From positions 62,001 to 126,000 of the forward strand of contig JACATO010001026.1 in the NCBI GenBank assembly GCA_018389105.1: a DNA stretch of 64,000 bases, written 5' to 3'. The stretch is from Nautilus pompilius (lineage: Eukaryota; Mollusca; Cephalopoda; Nautilida; Nautilidae). Positions 44,661 to 57,800 of the stretch are shown here, in pieces; position 1 is the first letter of the stretch; each line of letters begins with the position of its first letter. Made by a program: the position numbers and the translations under genes. The notes below the pieces were generated by a model, which saw only the letters and a list, made by a program, of their open reading frames with translations, made no database searches and was not told the DNA's origin.

Positions 44661-46900
44661 TGTCTATCACCTATACCTTGACACTCAGGTTTGCTTAATC
44701 AAGGGATCTCAAAAGAAGCCCTGCATGCAACATTCATAAAAGGATTTGCACTTCCAATGAATGATTTGTTCCTACAGTAGATGGTTAAGGCCTTTTATCT
44801 GGAAGTAATAGAATTTCATCCCCTCAGAACTAACTGGCTCAATATACAGCAGGTTAATTTGGGATACATCTGGAGGATATTTACTAATTTGGTGCTTTGT
44901 GATATCCTTGCTTCACTCAAAAGTATTGATAGCAAGGCCATTTTGTCAATGAACTCTATCAGTCTGGCATATAGTTAGCACTTTTATCAAACCAAGGCAA
45001 AGGCTTTCCTATGTGGGTTACATGGCAGATTAGTCTACATGGTTCACTGCTAATATCTAGCTGCTCACAGAACCTGCAACAGGAATGTAAACACCACCTC
45101 ACAAAGACTGATGCAGACAGGCTGTATTAAGCCATAGTTCTATTCACTCAATAGCCCAGCAAACAAGTATCTCTGGGAATATGCCTTGTTGAGTACATCT
45201 ATGATTGTACATTCAGATCTACCTGCTTTTACATAAAAATTGGTCTGTGTTTTTTAGTTCCCTCTGTTATACTTGTGCAAACATACCTTTAGCATAAACT
45301 AGAACTTTACATTTCCAAGGTAAAAAATTTCCTCTGAACTTTTTATGGATCTGAGGCTTTACACTGTTGAGAAAGGTCAACGAGTCTGTTTTCAAAGGGA
45401 TGTTCTTAGGAGCTAGCATTTTCTAACATCACAGAGTTTGCAATAGGGTTTTCAAGAAATTCATTTGTGCAATCTCTCTGTTGCACTGAGATGGTTCACT
45501 GAAGCACACAACCAAGATTGATTTTTTGTGCTGCTCTCATATTGAAGCAATTGAGACTATGGTTATGCTTCTGCACTGAAGCACTGTCATCCTGACTAGT
45601 TGGCATCTGTTGGTGCCAGAGTGCCACTAAATACTTAAGAGCAGCATCACTAATATGCCAAAATTGATGTAAATACTTAGGTTGGGTTTGTTATTCATGC
45701 CTAAACCTACTGATATATCATATGAAAAAGTTAGTCTAAATGGGTAGCTAAATGCTCTGCAGCTTGTACAACATGGCACCAAATTGTCGCTTAACCTACT
45801 CTTCAGTCATGGGCATCTGCAAAGGAGGGTAATTGGGGGAACCCCCCCCCCAGAAAGTTGATAATGATAGCATTATTTTTTGCCTGATTAATCATGTTCA
45901 CTGATCTATTATGAATCAGGAAAGAAATAACAAGTCTGATCACACTGGCTCAAGGCCAAAAGGTCAAAGGACAGGAATAGTAGTATCAATATAGGAAAAT
46001 ACAATATAAGGCACTGGCAGAGTATATGTTAAAGTAAGTCGCTAAACCATTTCTCTCTGTCTAGTTTTGAGAAAAGATCTGATAGATTAATTAACCCTAG
46101 TTCTGTGATACAGTGAAAATGAGAAATAGCTAGGGAAATACCTCTGATATCATAGCAGTCTCAGGCAAAATGAATTTCCTATTTTTCATTGGTTAAACCA
46201 CTAATTGCAATGGTGCTATCCAGTCAATATACTGATGACTGGCATGCTAAGCATTTGCTGCTGTGGATTAGTAAGGTGAATACTAGGATAAAGAGATCTT
46301 AACTATTGGCTGGCTTCAAAGGTTCAACAGTGGCATGGCATTCACTGCATCAAAACAGTTGTATAAAAATATGTTAGCAGACAATGAGGCTGCAGAGAAA
46401 TCCTGAATTAGTGAGTAAAAGCAACAGTGAAAAGAAAGAATGATAGTTGAACAGAAGGCTTTCATCAGGCACCAACAAATAGTCTAGCCAACTTGTGCTG
46501 ATAAAAGAACGATCAAAGTAAAAAAAGCAGTTAACACTTAGAAATGTTCCGGAAGGCACCCAAGCAAAACATGAAACCCCTCTCCTTCTCCTACCCTGTC
46601 CTTTCATAGTGGTTCAGCAATACTGAGTCTTGTTTTGATTCACCAACATCATCCCCAGTCAATGCTGATGATCAATTAATGACAGATAAGGAAATGAAAA
46701 TAAATGACAATTAAAATTTTTGTCATTTTAAAATAAAGATAGACAATTTCTTTTTTTGATTTTCTGCACATAGCATTAAAAAATGTGGGGAAATCTGGAA
46801 AATGAGTGTCACTGTTTGTTGGGTACATAGTGATGTAGATGGTGAATGAACCTATCCTCACATGATGAAGACACATTTTATATGTAGGGAAATGATTATA
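44661..46900. other. Unresolved repeat-like stretch
   Basis: Less AT-rich than its neighbours and containing several short open frames on both strands (for example 44,781-44,978 and 46,374-46,607) without recognisable family. A G/C palindrome-like run lies at 45,835-45,851. It may be old transposon sequence. Confidence 0.35.
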
Positions 46901-47129
46901 TATGGTTTCTTTGTTGACATTATATTGTATGAAAATGATGAAATTAGTATATTTAATTATATCACCAAATTAAAGAGACTGATTGGGTTCCCTTGGACAT
47001 ATGTATAAAATACCAACATTTCGAAATAATCAACTTTCTGAAAGTCTCTCTGTCTCATGAATCTCTGATACTCTACTTTATTATCATTGATCAGTGGGCA
47101 AATTTTGGATTGAATCTAGAGAAACTGCA

Positions 47130-48000
47130 TGGCTAAGGGTAGGACAGATATTTTAATACAATAAAAAAAAGTATCCAAAAACTGTTTGTTCATTGTGCTG
47201 CTCATAAACTCAATCTGGTTGTGAACAACTTGATTTGTGTACGTGAGATATGCAATATAGTTGCTATAATGAAAGCTATCATAAAATGTTTTCATGAAGG
47301 TCCTAAGAGATTTTTCTCAAATGTCCACTATTATCTGAAACACATTGGACTGCAAAATTAAAAAAAGTATTAAAATTTTTCCAACAATTTGAATTGATTT
47401 TTGATAGTTTAAAATACTGGCCACTATAGCTTTGAGTATAGCACAAGGTGCACAACAATTAGAATCTGTAACGAGAGTTCTCCATGCCATTAAATTTGAT
47501 ATCATAAAACTGCATGAGGCTCAGGAGCTTTAAGTGTTTCTTGAACAATGGCAAAAAGTAGAACAATGTAACAAACTTTTCATTAAAGTTCAACAGTTGT
47601 CAAAGGAGTTGAATACTGAATTGTTCCCAGACATTTTGATCCAATGTTGTTGGCTCAATCATGGAAGAATATTTTTGTCAAACAATGTTTATACCATATT
47701 TGGACTCAAACATTTCATCATTAGAGCTGGTCTGCTGAAAATAAAATTTGTCTTTTTTTTACCTTCATCCTGTTCAAACGGTGCACATTCAACATGAAGA
47801 ATTAAAAAACCAAATTGTAAAAAATAAAGTGAACGAAATTGAAAACTTGGAAGCTGAAGTTATCACCTGCTTTGAGATATATTCCAAAAAGGGGAACAGT
47901 GTGTTAGAAACATATAAAAATGTACACGACGAGTTGTTAGAGTACACTGATATACAGTATTTCCTTTTGTTCATCAAGCAATTCATATTACCCTAACACC
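47130..48000 (+). pseudogene. hAT relic (ZMYM1/P52rIPK-like), second copy
   Basis: The plus strand reads GLNLEKLHG near 47,110 and QKLFVHCAAHKLNLVVNNLI at about 47,177-47,240. It continues with CNIVAIMKAIIKCF, SETHWTAKLKKVLKFFQQFE (frame shift) and LEQWQKVEQCNKLFIKVQQL. H-C-x-A-H-x-L-N-L-V-V and E-T-x-W-T are conserved blocks of ZMYM1/52-kDa-repressor hAT transposases. The last frame (47,748-47,996) is coiled-coil-like. Frameshifts and stops make it non-functional. Confidence 0.7.
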
Positions 48001-50130
48001 ATGTTTAACATAATGAAAGAATGAAAAGATGACTGAACAACAATGCAGATGATTATTTGTCTGGACTTATAGAGCAAAAGTTACAACTAATAAAACAAAC
48101 TTATTCTAAAAAGTAATGGTGAATTTAGACAGGACCAGAAATGTTTACAATTTGTATTGAATGAAAATGTTCAATTTTTTTTTTTGTTTGTCTCATTATT
48201 TTCAGCTCTGATGAGTTGAAAAAATACATTAGATTTTAAAAATTCTAAATAAATCTCAAGGAAATATTGATCAAAATCAAATACCTTTAATGGGAAAATG
48301 ACCAAATTAGTATCTGTTTAGACATTAATATGCTTTCACAGTTAGGCAATACTCAAACTTGATAATACTTTGTCATTTTATGCCCCTCCCACCAAAATGA
48401 TGGAAAAATACTTTCAGATGCCTATGGCCACAGTATTAAATATGTATATGAAGTTTCATTAGAGCATAGATCTCAGGATCAGCAAAGTCAAAAACTCTCT
48501 GCATGGTAGGTATGTGTGAAGCATGTTGTCATAGATTTTGGACCAGCAGAGTAAATTGTGGGAACTGGCAAAACCAAGTTACAGGAGACAGCATGTGAAA
48601 TCATGTATACCTGCAAAAAAAAGCATGCTACTAAGAGGGATGACTTTGCTGTTGAGTTGATGACTTATAATCTTCTCTTCAAATACCATTCTCAATGAAC
48701 AATGTGTTTAAATCATACAATCCAAATGAAGATGATAAAGGAAATGACTGTTTGATTAAACTAAACAAAGTTAAAGTTAAAAAGTAGATTATCTAAAACG
48801 CAGCAGACAGGAAAAATTGTGCACACAGGCATATACTGAATAGTCCTTTATCAAGAAAAAAAAAAATAACAGCAGTGAACACTCTCACACATATTTATAG
48901 TAATTTTTTTTCCAAGGAACAAAAGAATTTTTTTCTCTAATTTACCTGAAGGAAAAAAAAACTTTTCAACAAATAATACTTCCTTTATTTAATGGTCGAT
49001 CAATATAACATGGGAAAACTTTTACAAAATGTGAAATATATCTTTGCAGCATGGCAGATACCTGATCACAAGGTTAATTTAATATGTTGTAACATTCTAT
49101 TGTTTTTTCTTTAAAATGTATTTAATTTATTTTAAAATAGCTGTCTTTGGTTTGTCTTTTCAAGTTTGATGTTATGTGAAAAGATATAGTGCAGACTTTC
49201 CTAAACAGGATTTGTTTATAAATCAAAATTGACCTTTGTCCTTACTTCCGATATAGTAGATACTTTTGTTTGTGTGTATATGCAGATGCTAAATTTAATG
49301 ATTATGCAAGAAAATCCAATTTGAAGTGTAATAGTTTTTTTTTTTATTATATCACAGCATTTAAAAATGATTATCTTTTTTATAATAACTACAACAGTTT
49401 TTTATAGATGATGATAGGTTGCTCAAAAGCTTGTTTGTAAATATTGCAAATAATTACAGTAATTAGAATACTTGCTTTTTATTTTAGTTTATCATTAATA
49501 AACAACTCAGTATATTTTTTTGTTTCATGTATATTTTATATTTATTGTGCTAATATACAGTGAAATGTACAGCATTTATAAACTGTAGAGAACAGGTTTG
49601 GCCTATTGGTTGATAATATTTGCCTATTCCAAATAAAGTTGTTGTAAATAACATTTAAGCAGACACCAAATAGAAACAGAGAGGTTACATATTAGTCTTT
49701 TGCATTATGGGTTTTACATTTGTGTTACTGTGCATGATATTAATGTAGTGATTTAAAAAATATATATACTGTATTCAAAGCCTTACTTTTAAATATACTC
49801 AACTTAAAAATGCTATACTAGCTATGTTGGCTATGGCAACAACAAATGATAGAAATCTGAAAATTGCTGGAAATGCAATTTAAACGTTACAGACCATTTA
49901 TGGCAACACAATTTATCATCTGCTGTTCACATCATTCATTAACCTAGCATCACATTATGGTTTCAGAAAAACAGTATTTGGTGACTTCATTGCATATACT
50001 GAACTGAACACCAAATGGCAATAACAAACATTTTTTTCTTTCCAGACAAACACAAAATCTTTTTAATGTATCCTTTATTCCAATCACTTGCATTTAATTG
50101 ATTGTGTAATAATCTTCCTACAAGACTTAC
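48001..50130. other. AT-rich stretch without recognisable gene
   Basis: Long AT-rich DNA with poly-T and poly-A runs. No exon or transposon end was recognised. Confidence 0.4.
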
Positions 50131-50340
50131 AGAATGCTGTAACAAGAGCCAAGCATGGAGTGGAATTCTGGACTGATCATTGGTTTATCCTGTGCAAACT
50201 TAATCTATAGATTGTTACTAGAAGAAAAATTTCAAGCTATCAAAGAAACAGCACTACATGCAAAGAGAACTGCACCAGAAATGAGTCCAGTACTGAATAA
50301 TACAAAAAAGAAACTAAAAAAGCCTCTACACATCAGCTAA
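50131..50340 (+). pseudogene. LINE endonuclease C-terminal fragment
   Basis: The plus strand reads LQNAVTRAKHGVEFWTDHWF followed by ILCKLNL and a stop. V-T-R-A-x-x-G-x-x-x-W-T-D-H is the end of the endonuclease/exonuclease/phosphatase-type domain encoded by many invertebrate LINEs, with the conserved Asp-His pair present. The remainder is short and shifted. Confidence 0.5.
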
Positions 50341-51189
50341 ATATATTTTTGTAATTATTAAAAGGTGCAAGAAATAAACCAAAACTGATGTTCAGATAAT
50401 GGAAATCCTCTAAGAAAAACATGCAGCTAAATGTGTAATTATCTGATTTTTTTATCAATGTTTGTTGATTCCTTTAGCATAAGCCACAAGTTTTAATCCT
50501 GTTTACAATTTTAAAATTTTCCATTTTGTAATACACCTTCATTTATGAGTGGAACACCAGGTTTATAGAAATTTTAAAATAGTTAAGATGTAGATGCATG
50601 TCTATTTTATATTTATTCTTAGACATAAACAACTACATGAGTATAATCATTTCTTTTAGTAAAAGTTTATTACATTAGATATTTTGAAGATAAAACAAAA
50701 TGTCAAAAAGTCGTCTGATGGGCTCAAAAGTGATTATTTTCATAAGCTGTTGTCTGATAATTCATTTGTGTAATCCATCTTCAATTTTTGTCAGTCAGTC
50801 AGTCTACACTATATAAAAGCAGCATTTTATCATAAAGACTATAACCAACAAATTTAATTTCCACCAGGGCTCACATAAAGGTCCTCAGGTAAAAGATTTG
50901 GTCATAAGACAATTCTTAAATTCATTAATACCATCAATGTTAACTACATCTGCCAGTAATTTATTCAATTCAATAAAAATTCTATTCTTTAGAAAATATT
51001 TTCTGCTACCTAATCAAGCTGGAATCCTAGCCAATCTGTAACATGTCTCCTATGTACACTCTTAAAACCCCTAATTAACTTTAGAAATCTAAGATAAATC
51101 TTTTTTTCAAATGTCTAAAGTTCAAAATTGGTATATTTAATATTTAAAATTATTCAGCATATTTCAAATACTTAAGATATACAAATGTA
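50341..51189. other. AT-rich stretch without recognisable gene
   Basis: Nothing recognised between the LINE fragment and the mariner. Confidence 0.4.
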
Positions 51190-52456
51190 CAAGGTGTGTC
51201 AGAAAAGTAATAGGATTTAGTGTGCTGTGCGAGCTATGAGTGGGGGTAGGGATTAGCGGTTTGTGTCACTGTGTGACATAATATCCGGGGCTCGTATATA
51301 ACTGTTATCTCAGCTCTCTGCAGCCATTGTTTTTTTTACGTGCTTTTGTTAGCAGTTCCTCAATTTTAGGCCGTCAAGCGATGGGCAGAGATCAATGAAC
51401 CAACCTGATGTTTCTGGTCCAGCTGGGGAAAACTACATCAGAAGCACTTGGACTACTGCAGCAAGTGTACGGAAATGAGACAATGTCACGCCCACAGGTT
51501 TTTGAGTGGCACAAGAGGTTCAAAGAGGAACATGAGGACGTGGAAGATGACCCCAGCAGTGGAAGGCCTTCAATGAGCAGGACTGAGGCCAACGTTGAGC
51601 GTGTGAGGGAGGTGGTGCATAGCGATTGTTGGCTGTCTGTTCGACTGATCACAAGTGAGCTGGGCATGAACTGCAACAGCATCTGGAAGATTATCACCAA
51701 AGATTTGGGCATGTGGAAGATCTGTGCAAAGATGGTACCAAAGCTGCTGAATGATAACCAGAAGGAGTGGCGCATGAAGGTGTGTCAGGACATCCTCAAG
51801 CGTCTTGAACCCTAACTGAACCCCAGACTTGCTGGGGAGTCATCATCGGTGATGAGTCATAGATCTTTGAGTACAACCCGGAGACCAAGCAGCAGAGCCT
51901 TCAGTGGAAGAGTCCAGAGTCACTGAGGTCAAAGAAAGCAAGACAGTTGAAGTCCAAAGTCAAACTCATGTTGATCGTGTTCTTCGATGTGAGGGGCTTC
52001 GTCCACATAGAGTTCTTGCCACAGGGGCAGACAATCAACCAGCATGTCTACAAAGAAATTTTGAGGCGAGAGTTGTGGCAGGACAACTCATGGCTGCTTC
52101 ACCATGACAACACGCCAGCTCACAATCCCCTGAGCATCCGGCAGTTCCTTGCCGAGAACATCACCGTGCTGGAGCAACCTCCCTACTCAGCCGACCTGGC
52201 TCCAAGTGATTTTTTCCTTTTCCCCAAGCTCAAGGGGGTCATCAAGGGGACCCATTTTCTGGACGTGGAAGCCATCAAGAGGGCCATGATGACGGAGTTG
52301 TGGAGAATCCTCCCAGTCAGGAGTGCATGGAGGCATGGCGGAGAAGGATGGGAAAGTGCGTTAGACTCAAGGGAGATTATTTTGAACGGGTTTGTAGTTT
52401 GGATTTGACATAAATTATTTGTGACCCCAGTCCAGTTTCTTTTCTGACACACCTTG
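51190..52456 (+). mobile_element. Mariner element, family B, inactive, internally deleted
   Basis: A 1267-bp mariner flanked by TA at 51,188-51,189 and 52,457-52,458. The ends are CAAGGTGTGTCAGAAAAGTA at the left and the same 16 bp or so reversed at the right. It differs from the three family A copies in ends and coding sequence. The transposase on the plus strand has a helix-turn-helix region (51,408-51,815: MSRPQVFEWHKRFKEEHEDV, KICAKMVPKLLND), then IIGDES with the next codon TAG, then KLMLIVFFDVRGFVHIEFLP, LLHHDNTPAHN and YSADLAPSDFFLFP. About a dozen codons between ILRR and ELWQDN seem lost, and the last two Asp are 33 rather than 34 residues apart (one codon missing in the A-E-x-N-I stretch). 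Confidence 0.94.
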
Positions 52457-52458
52457 TA

Positions 52459-53939
52459 CTAATAAATTTAAGCTTACTCTCTTCAATAAATCAACATCCA
52501 TTCTCAAATAAGGACTCCACAGCTACACAGAAAGTTTAAGGTATAGAAATCTAATAAATATATCCAATAATATTTACTTTCAAGTAAAAATGTATAGAAA
52601 AAGTAATTGTTTTACTTAGAAGTAGCTAAAATAACTTAATAAGTTTGATAGCAAATTTTCAAATTAGCATTCTCATGCAGGAATTTTTGCTTTTCCAAAC
52701 TGCAATGAAAATACCAATTTTGTTTTTCTCGACCTTTTTTTTTTTTGTAATTTTTGATTATGTTGAATTGACATAGTACATAACATTCTGTTGGTCAGGG
52801 CTTAACAGCCAATGGTGGATATCAGTTTCAATATTTACCAGCAACAGTTTCTCTATACTCAGACCGGTGACCATCAAGCTGTTCTCCACAACAAAGCAAC
52901 TGACTACTACTTGGAATTTAAACACAAATGGCAAAGAAATGCATGTCACATGTCTCTAACACTACCTTTTTGTCACTAGCTTTACTGTTACTAAACTTTT
53001 CTAACCTAGTTCAATTTATATACTCAAGAGGTTCAACATGTCAATATGTTTAAATAATTAATTTATAAATATGCCAAATGAACACAAAAATTTTAGTCAT
53101 TTCATAATCAGATCACTAAATAATAAATCCCTTAATCCAAAATGATTTATTTAGCTACACAAAGTTTTGGTTACTTTTTCTTTTCTTTGCATGCATGTCA
53201 CTTGGATTTTAAAAATCCTATCTAAAATTTTCAAGAATTATTTAATAATAATAATCACAAGCATATATGCTGGCAACCATAAGTAGAAACTCATCAATGA
53301 ACTATCTCACTTCACACACAAATCAATTTATTAGAGTATTTAGTTACACATGCATATAAGCATATTATTGTTAGAAAATTCTTTCAAACTTTTTGACTGT
53401 AAATCATTCACTGTGTTTAATTATTTTATTGTAAGTCCACAATTATGGATGACTAAGTTATATATTTTTATTAAATATTTGTTAAGTTTAGAGATGTTAA
53501 TAATAATAACTGCTAATTTAAAAAGGGCTGAAATCAACTGGTAAAGATGGCAGTGAAATACAAGATGAAATACATAAATTTCAAAATTATACATTATGGT
53601 ACAAATTTAAAAAAACCTAAATTTTAAGACTGCTTAATAAATCAATCAGTTATTTTAAAAATTAATATCTTAATATGCATAAAAAATGCAAAAGATGTTT
53701 TTGGAGTTATGCATCAAACTGAATGATGTATACTTCTTACTCTGAGCATTATACTACTCAAAGACAGAAAAGTTATAAGACAAAACATGCCCAATCACTA
53801 TCTGGATATTGCTATATCGGCATTAAAAAGTCTGAGTAATAGAAATTAAACAAATCAAACTTCACTTCTTCAATAAAAAGCATAACAACCTACAGCAGCC
53901 AGGAGCTGAAATTTTGTTTTTTTGTTTTTTGTACAATGT
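52459..53939. other. Intergenic AT-rich stretch downstream of DAXX
   Basis: Between the mariner and the DAXX 3' end. No gene or repeat family was recognised. Confidence 0.4.
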
Positions 53940-53945
53940 TTTATT
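53940..53945 (-). terminator. DAXX polyadenylation signal (AATAAA)
   Basis: AATAAA on the minus strand, 13 nt after the stop codon. The 3' untranslated region would be very short; another AATAAA lies about 70 nt further on (near 53,873), so which one is used is open. Confidence 0.4.
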
Positions 53946-53957
53946 ATAATTCCTCAA

Positions 53958-54871
53958 CTAATCAGAGTCAGACAGAACAATAATCTCTGTACCAGATGTA
54001 ATGGTTGGACTCCTTTCTTCATAACTTGCAGAAGACAAATTTCTCTTATTATCTCTATAGTTGGAATTATAAGCACCATGAGAGAATGATAGTGGGTTTT
54101 TTCGCATTGTTCTTAGACATGCTAATGAGGTAACAGATGCAATTTTTAGACATATTCCATCTTCTTGCTTAAGATTAAAATTTTGGTTAATTTTTGCCTT
54201 TCTGGGATTTAGTCCTAAGGAACAGCACATACTTTCTTTGGGATTATGTGAAAATTCATTAATCTCATCATCATCTAGCACAACAGGATCATCTGCAGAG
54301 TCTAGATCAATAATAACTTTACTGCTTTTCTCTTTGGGCTGATCCTCACTTTTGGAAACTGAATTTCCAAATAATATACTCTGTTTGTTAAAAGATAATA
54401 GTGAAGACTTTGGCTGAAAATAATTTTTAGACCTGCAATAATCAGTGTTTCTGAATGTGGTGTGCTTATAGGATAATAAAGATGAAGTTTTTAGATGAGA
54501 GTGATTATGGTAAAAGTCTGTGTTGCCATAACTTGTACTGTCAAGAGTGAATGAAGATGGTGATGATTTTGGTTGAGAAATATAATCACTCTGATAACAA
54601 TCAACATTACCATTAATATTTTCATAAAATGATGTCAATGCTGAAGACTTTGAGAGATCAGTTTGACAATAATCAATGTTTCTCCTAGAATTGTTCTCAA
54701 CAGATGAAGACTTTAGCAGAGCCCAGTGTTTAGATTCATAATAGTCAATGCCATATGATGAAATATCTCTCCCTTTAGATTCTTCTCTGCTTGATTCAGG
54801 TTTGTTCTCTATTTTTACAGGATCAAGCAAATTACTCTCTGGATTATCTTCAAATGATTCTTCTAAACAAT
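53958..54871 (-). CDS. DAXX: DAXX last exon: repeat-bearing tail and C-terminal SIM
   Basis: Starts after acceptor TTTATTTTAG and begins with the split codon that gives D-CLEESFEDNPESN. The tail holds five imperfect 25-28-residue repeats of the form N-x-D-Y-C-x-S...K-S-S-x-x-S-F (54,758-54,360): YGIDYYESK, NIDYCQTDLSKSSALTSF, NVDCYQSDYISQPKSSPSSF, NTDFYHNHSHLKTSSLLSY and NTDYCRSKNYFQPKSSLLSF. Next come KVIIDLDSADD and PVVLDDDE (54,320-54,264), which look like SUMO-interaction motifs with acidic flanks, and finally IIVLSDSD before a TAG. The repeats and the internal motif pair are not features I know from vertebrate DAXX. Confidence 0.92.
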
Positions 54872-57800
54872 CTAAAATAAATAAATTGATTAAATTAAAT
54901 GTGTTTAGTGTATAAAACTAAAAACATTGTGTCCATAAATGTAGAAACACAAATTACTGTATGAAGCCTCAGAAATCTAATTAAAGTTAAAAAAAGAAAG
55001 AAATTGATTAGTGCAGACAGGTTAAATGGCAAAGTGATTTTAAAAGGCCTGTGCCAAACCATACCTACAAAACATCTTAGCATACCCTGAACAAAGTTAA
55101 CATGTTGCCTTTGTTCTCTTTAAATAATCTAAGTTTTACTTTAAAAAAAGTGTTTATTCTGACAATCATCTCTACCCACCCCTTTTGTGCCACAGCCATC
55201 AATTTCAATAAAGCAGCCATAATTAACATTTTTTGATTTCTGCATATAATACACAAAAATTATGCATATTATTGTTACATGTACTTTTTCCTTTGACTCT
55301 GTCCAATTATTTTGCTAATTTTCTTTTTTACCTTAAAAAAAGTAAACAATGCTATGCACTTACAATGTTTGATTTATTCTACAGGATTAAAAATACTAAC
55401 TAGCTAAAATTTTGTCTAAAATAAACACAACAAAGTTTAGGAAAAATACATGCACAATAGATGGCTAAGTACATAGTGTGCCAGCCTACTATGCCAAAGG
55501 CCCTGGTTCACTCTGTTGGAGAATAACTTCCCCCATAGTATGGTTTCTTCTTGCTTTTTTATACCAGTCTGTCCATTAGCACTGGTTTCTTCCAGTTTTC
55601 TTCACTATCATAGCAATAAAAAAAAAAACTTTAGTAAGGTCCACTATATATACAAAAAGGTCCAGTATATATATATACAAATAGGAATCTTTTATGAATG
55701 TTCTTAACTAAATATCACCCAAATTCAATTTCAGGAGTTTCCCAATGTGTATGTCAGTAACTTGCCTGGCCAACAGAGATGACACAACTTCCTAAACCAT
55801 TTTAAATTACCAAAACAATCCCATATACAAAGTGACAGGCAGCCAGAGTCAAAAAGACCAGCCAAGAAATTGCAATGAGAGACAATGTAAAAAAAACACA
55901 TGCTTTGTTGAGAAAGATATACCATATGACAAGCTACAGGACAACATCAAGTTACAATCAATTATGGTAATTTGTAATACTGGTATCCTAGGTAATATTC
56001 ATAAACTTATAAAACCATGGATTTTAACTATACTGATTTATCACAAATAAATTAAGGTAATATGCTCATAAAATATTTTAAAAAGATTTAAGTGATGAAA
56101 ATATTTATATAGAGATAATTTGCTGAGATATGCCTGTTTCTTTTCTCAAATTATTAAGCCATATCCTGGAGTAATGAGCAATTTCATAAGGCAAAATTTA
56201 GATTCTAAGTATTTTAAATAGCTAGCCTGCATCATTTTAAAGTAAATTCCTAATAATCACCACTCACAAATCCTTCACAATTATAAAACATATGCAATGA
56301 AATTTTCACTCTCTTCCAAAAGTAAAATAAATGATAAAACATTTATTATGTCCTTGGTCATGTGAATCAGAAGGAAGTGACTTAAAACTCATCAACTTCT
56401 GTATTCATGCCTCATGTTTAGTTAATCCACAACTGTTTTCTCCTGTTAGAATTAAGAAAAAAGTTGCCCACAACATATTATGGTCTTGCATTGTTAAGAT
56501 AGATTTAAAAAAAAAAAAGTGCTGTACTGGCTATCATACAAAAATCCAAAACATTTGTTCACTCTAATGATCTTCACAATGAAGAAATATGAATTTTATC
56601 TACCAAGATAACAACATCTTTCCTCAACTGGTTTTGTTCAACAAAAGCAAATCTGAATCTAGATAGTATCTAAAATACTGTACAGTTTATGTCTGTTTAT
56701 TTAAAACAAAATGATCTATGTCAACATGTTAAATAATTCAATATAGAAAAGGTGTACATTCATTCACTTGCCTTCGTCTTCTTCTTCAAGTTCTGGAACA
56801 TCAATGTTTTCTTCTTCCTCATCATCTTCAGAAACTGATGATTCTACTTCCCTTACTTCTTGTGGTTCCAGACCCATCTCATATTGCTTGTTTGCATATT
56901 TATCTATGACCTTCAAAAAGCCAATGCCAAAATAAAATTGTTCTCAGTCAAGCAAGAGATCCATATCTTAATAAGCATGTAAGCAGGTATTCTTAGATAA
57001 CCACTACAGCACAGTTGGTACTCTAAGCCCATCAGTAAATAATCAGGTTAACTTCATAATAAATTTAGAAAAAGCATACAATAATGAGACATATTGTTTC
57101 TTTTTTTAAATATATCTATTTTTTGCTTTCTCCCTCTATAAATTTTTTCAACAAACCCTAGCCTTATTTCATTTGTATGACGGTTATATTATTGCAGTGT
57201 TATTTTTTTACAAGTTCAAAGAAGAAATTTTAAAAACCTATCAAAGTGCTCACCAAACCTGTAAAAGCTACTTGTGGTGTATATAAAAATGTTAATAATC
57301 AAACAAAACTCATTCAAATAAACATACTTCATCAAGTCTAGTCTGGGAAATTTTTCTGTTTTCTTCTAATTTTTTTCTTAGATCAATGTCAAACAATGCA
57401 GGATCAAGAGAGGGTCTGAAACAAGAGGGTTTGATTATGATGCATTATATCATAGTATCTTTTTAAACAGTTTTTACTTAAAGATTCAAAATTTTTATTT
57501 TTGTTAGAAAAAAAATTAACATATTAGAAATATTGAATAACCATTCATTACAACCAAGAAATGAGAATTAATTTTAAAATTTGTCTATTTTGATAATACA
57601 TTTGGTAGGCTAACATACAAAGGTATAATAATAATAATAATATAATAATAAATAATAATAATAATAATAAATCAAAATGACACAAAGCCAAAATGAACAA
57701 ATATCAAGCAAGACTACAATCATTTTTTCAAACATCCCTTCCTTAATCAACATATTGATAATTATGGAGTTTTATTTGCAGCTTTAGATGCATAGTTTAA

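Noticed and set aside
45835..45851. GGGGGAACCCCCCCCCC run as a hairpin or regulatory site
   Set aside because: It is a short, imperfect low-complexity run with no conserved surroundings.
55516..56567. Several 60-80-codon frames in a DAXX intron
   Set aside because: They show no family resemblance or conserved splice sites and lie within an intron defined by matching exon phases.
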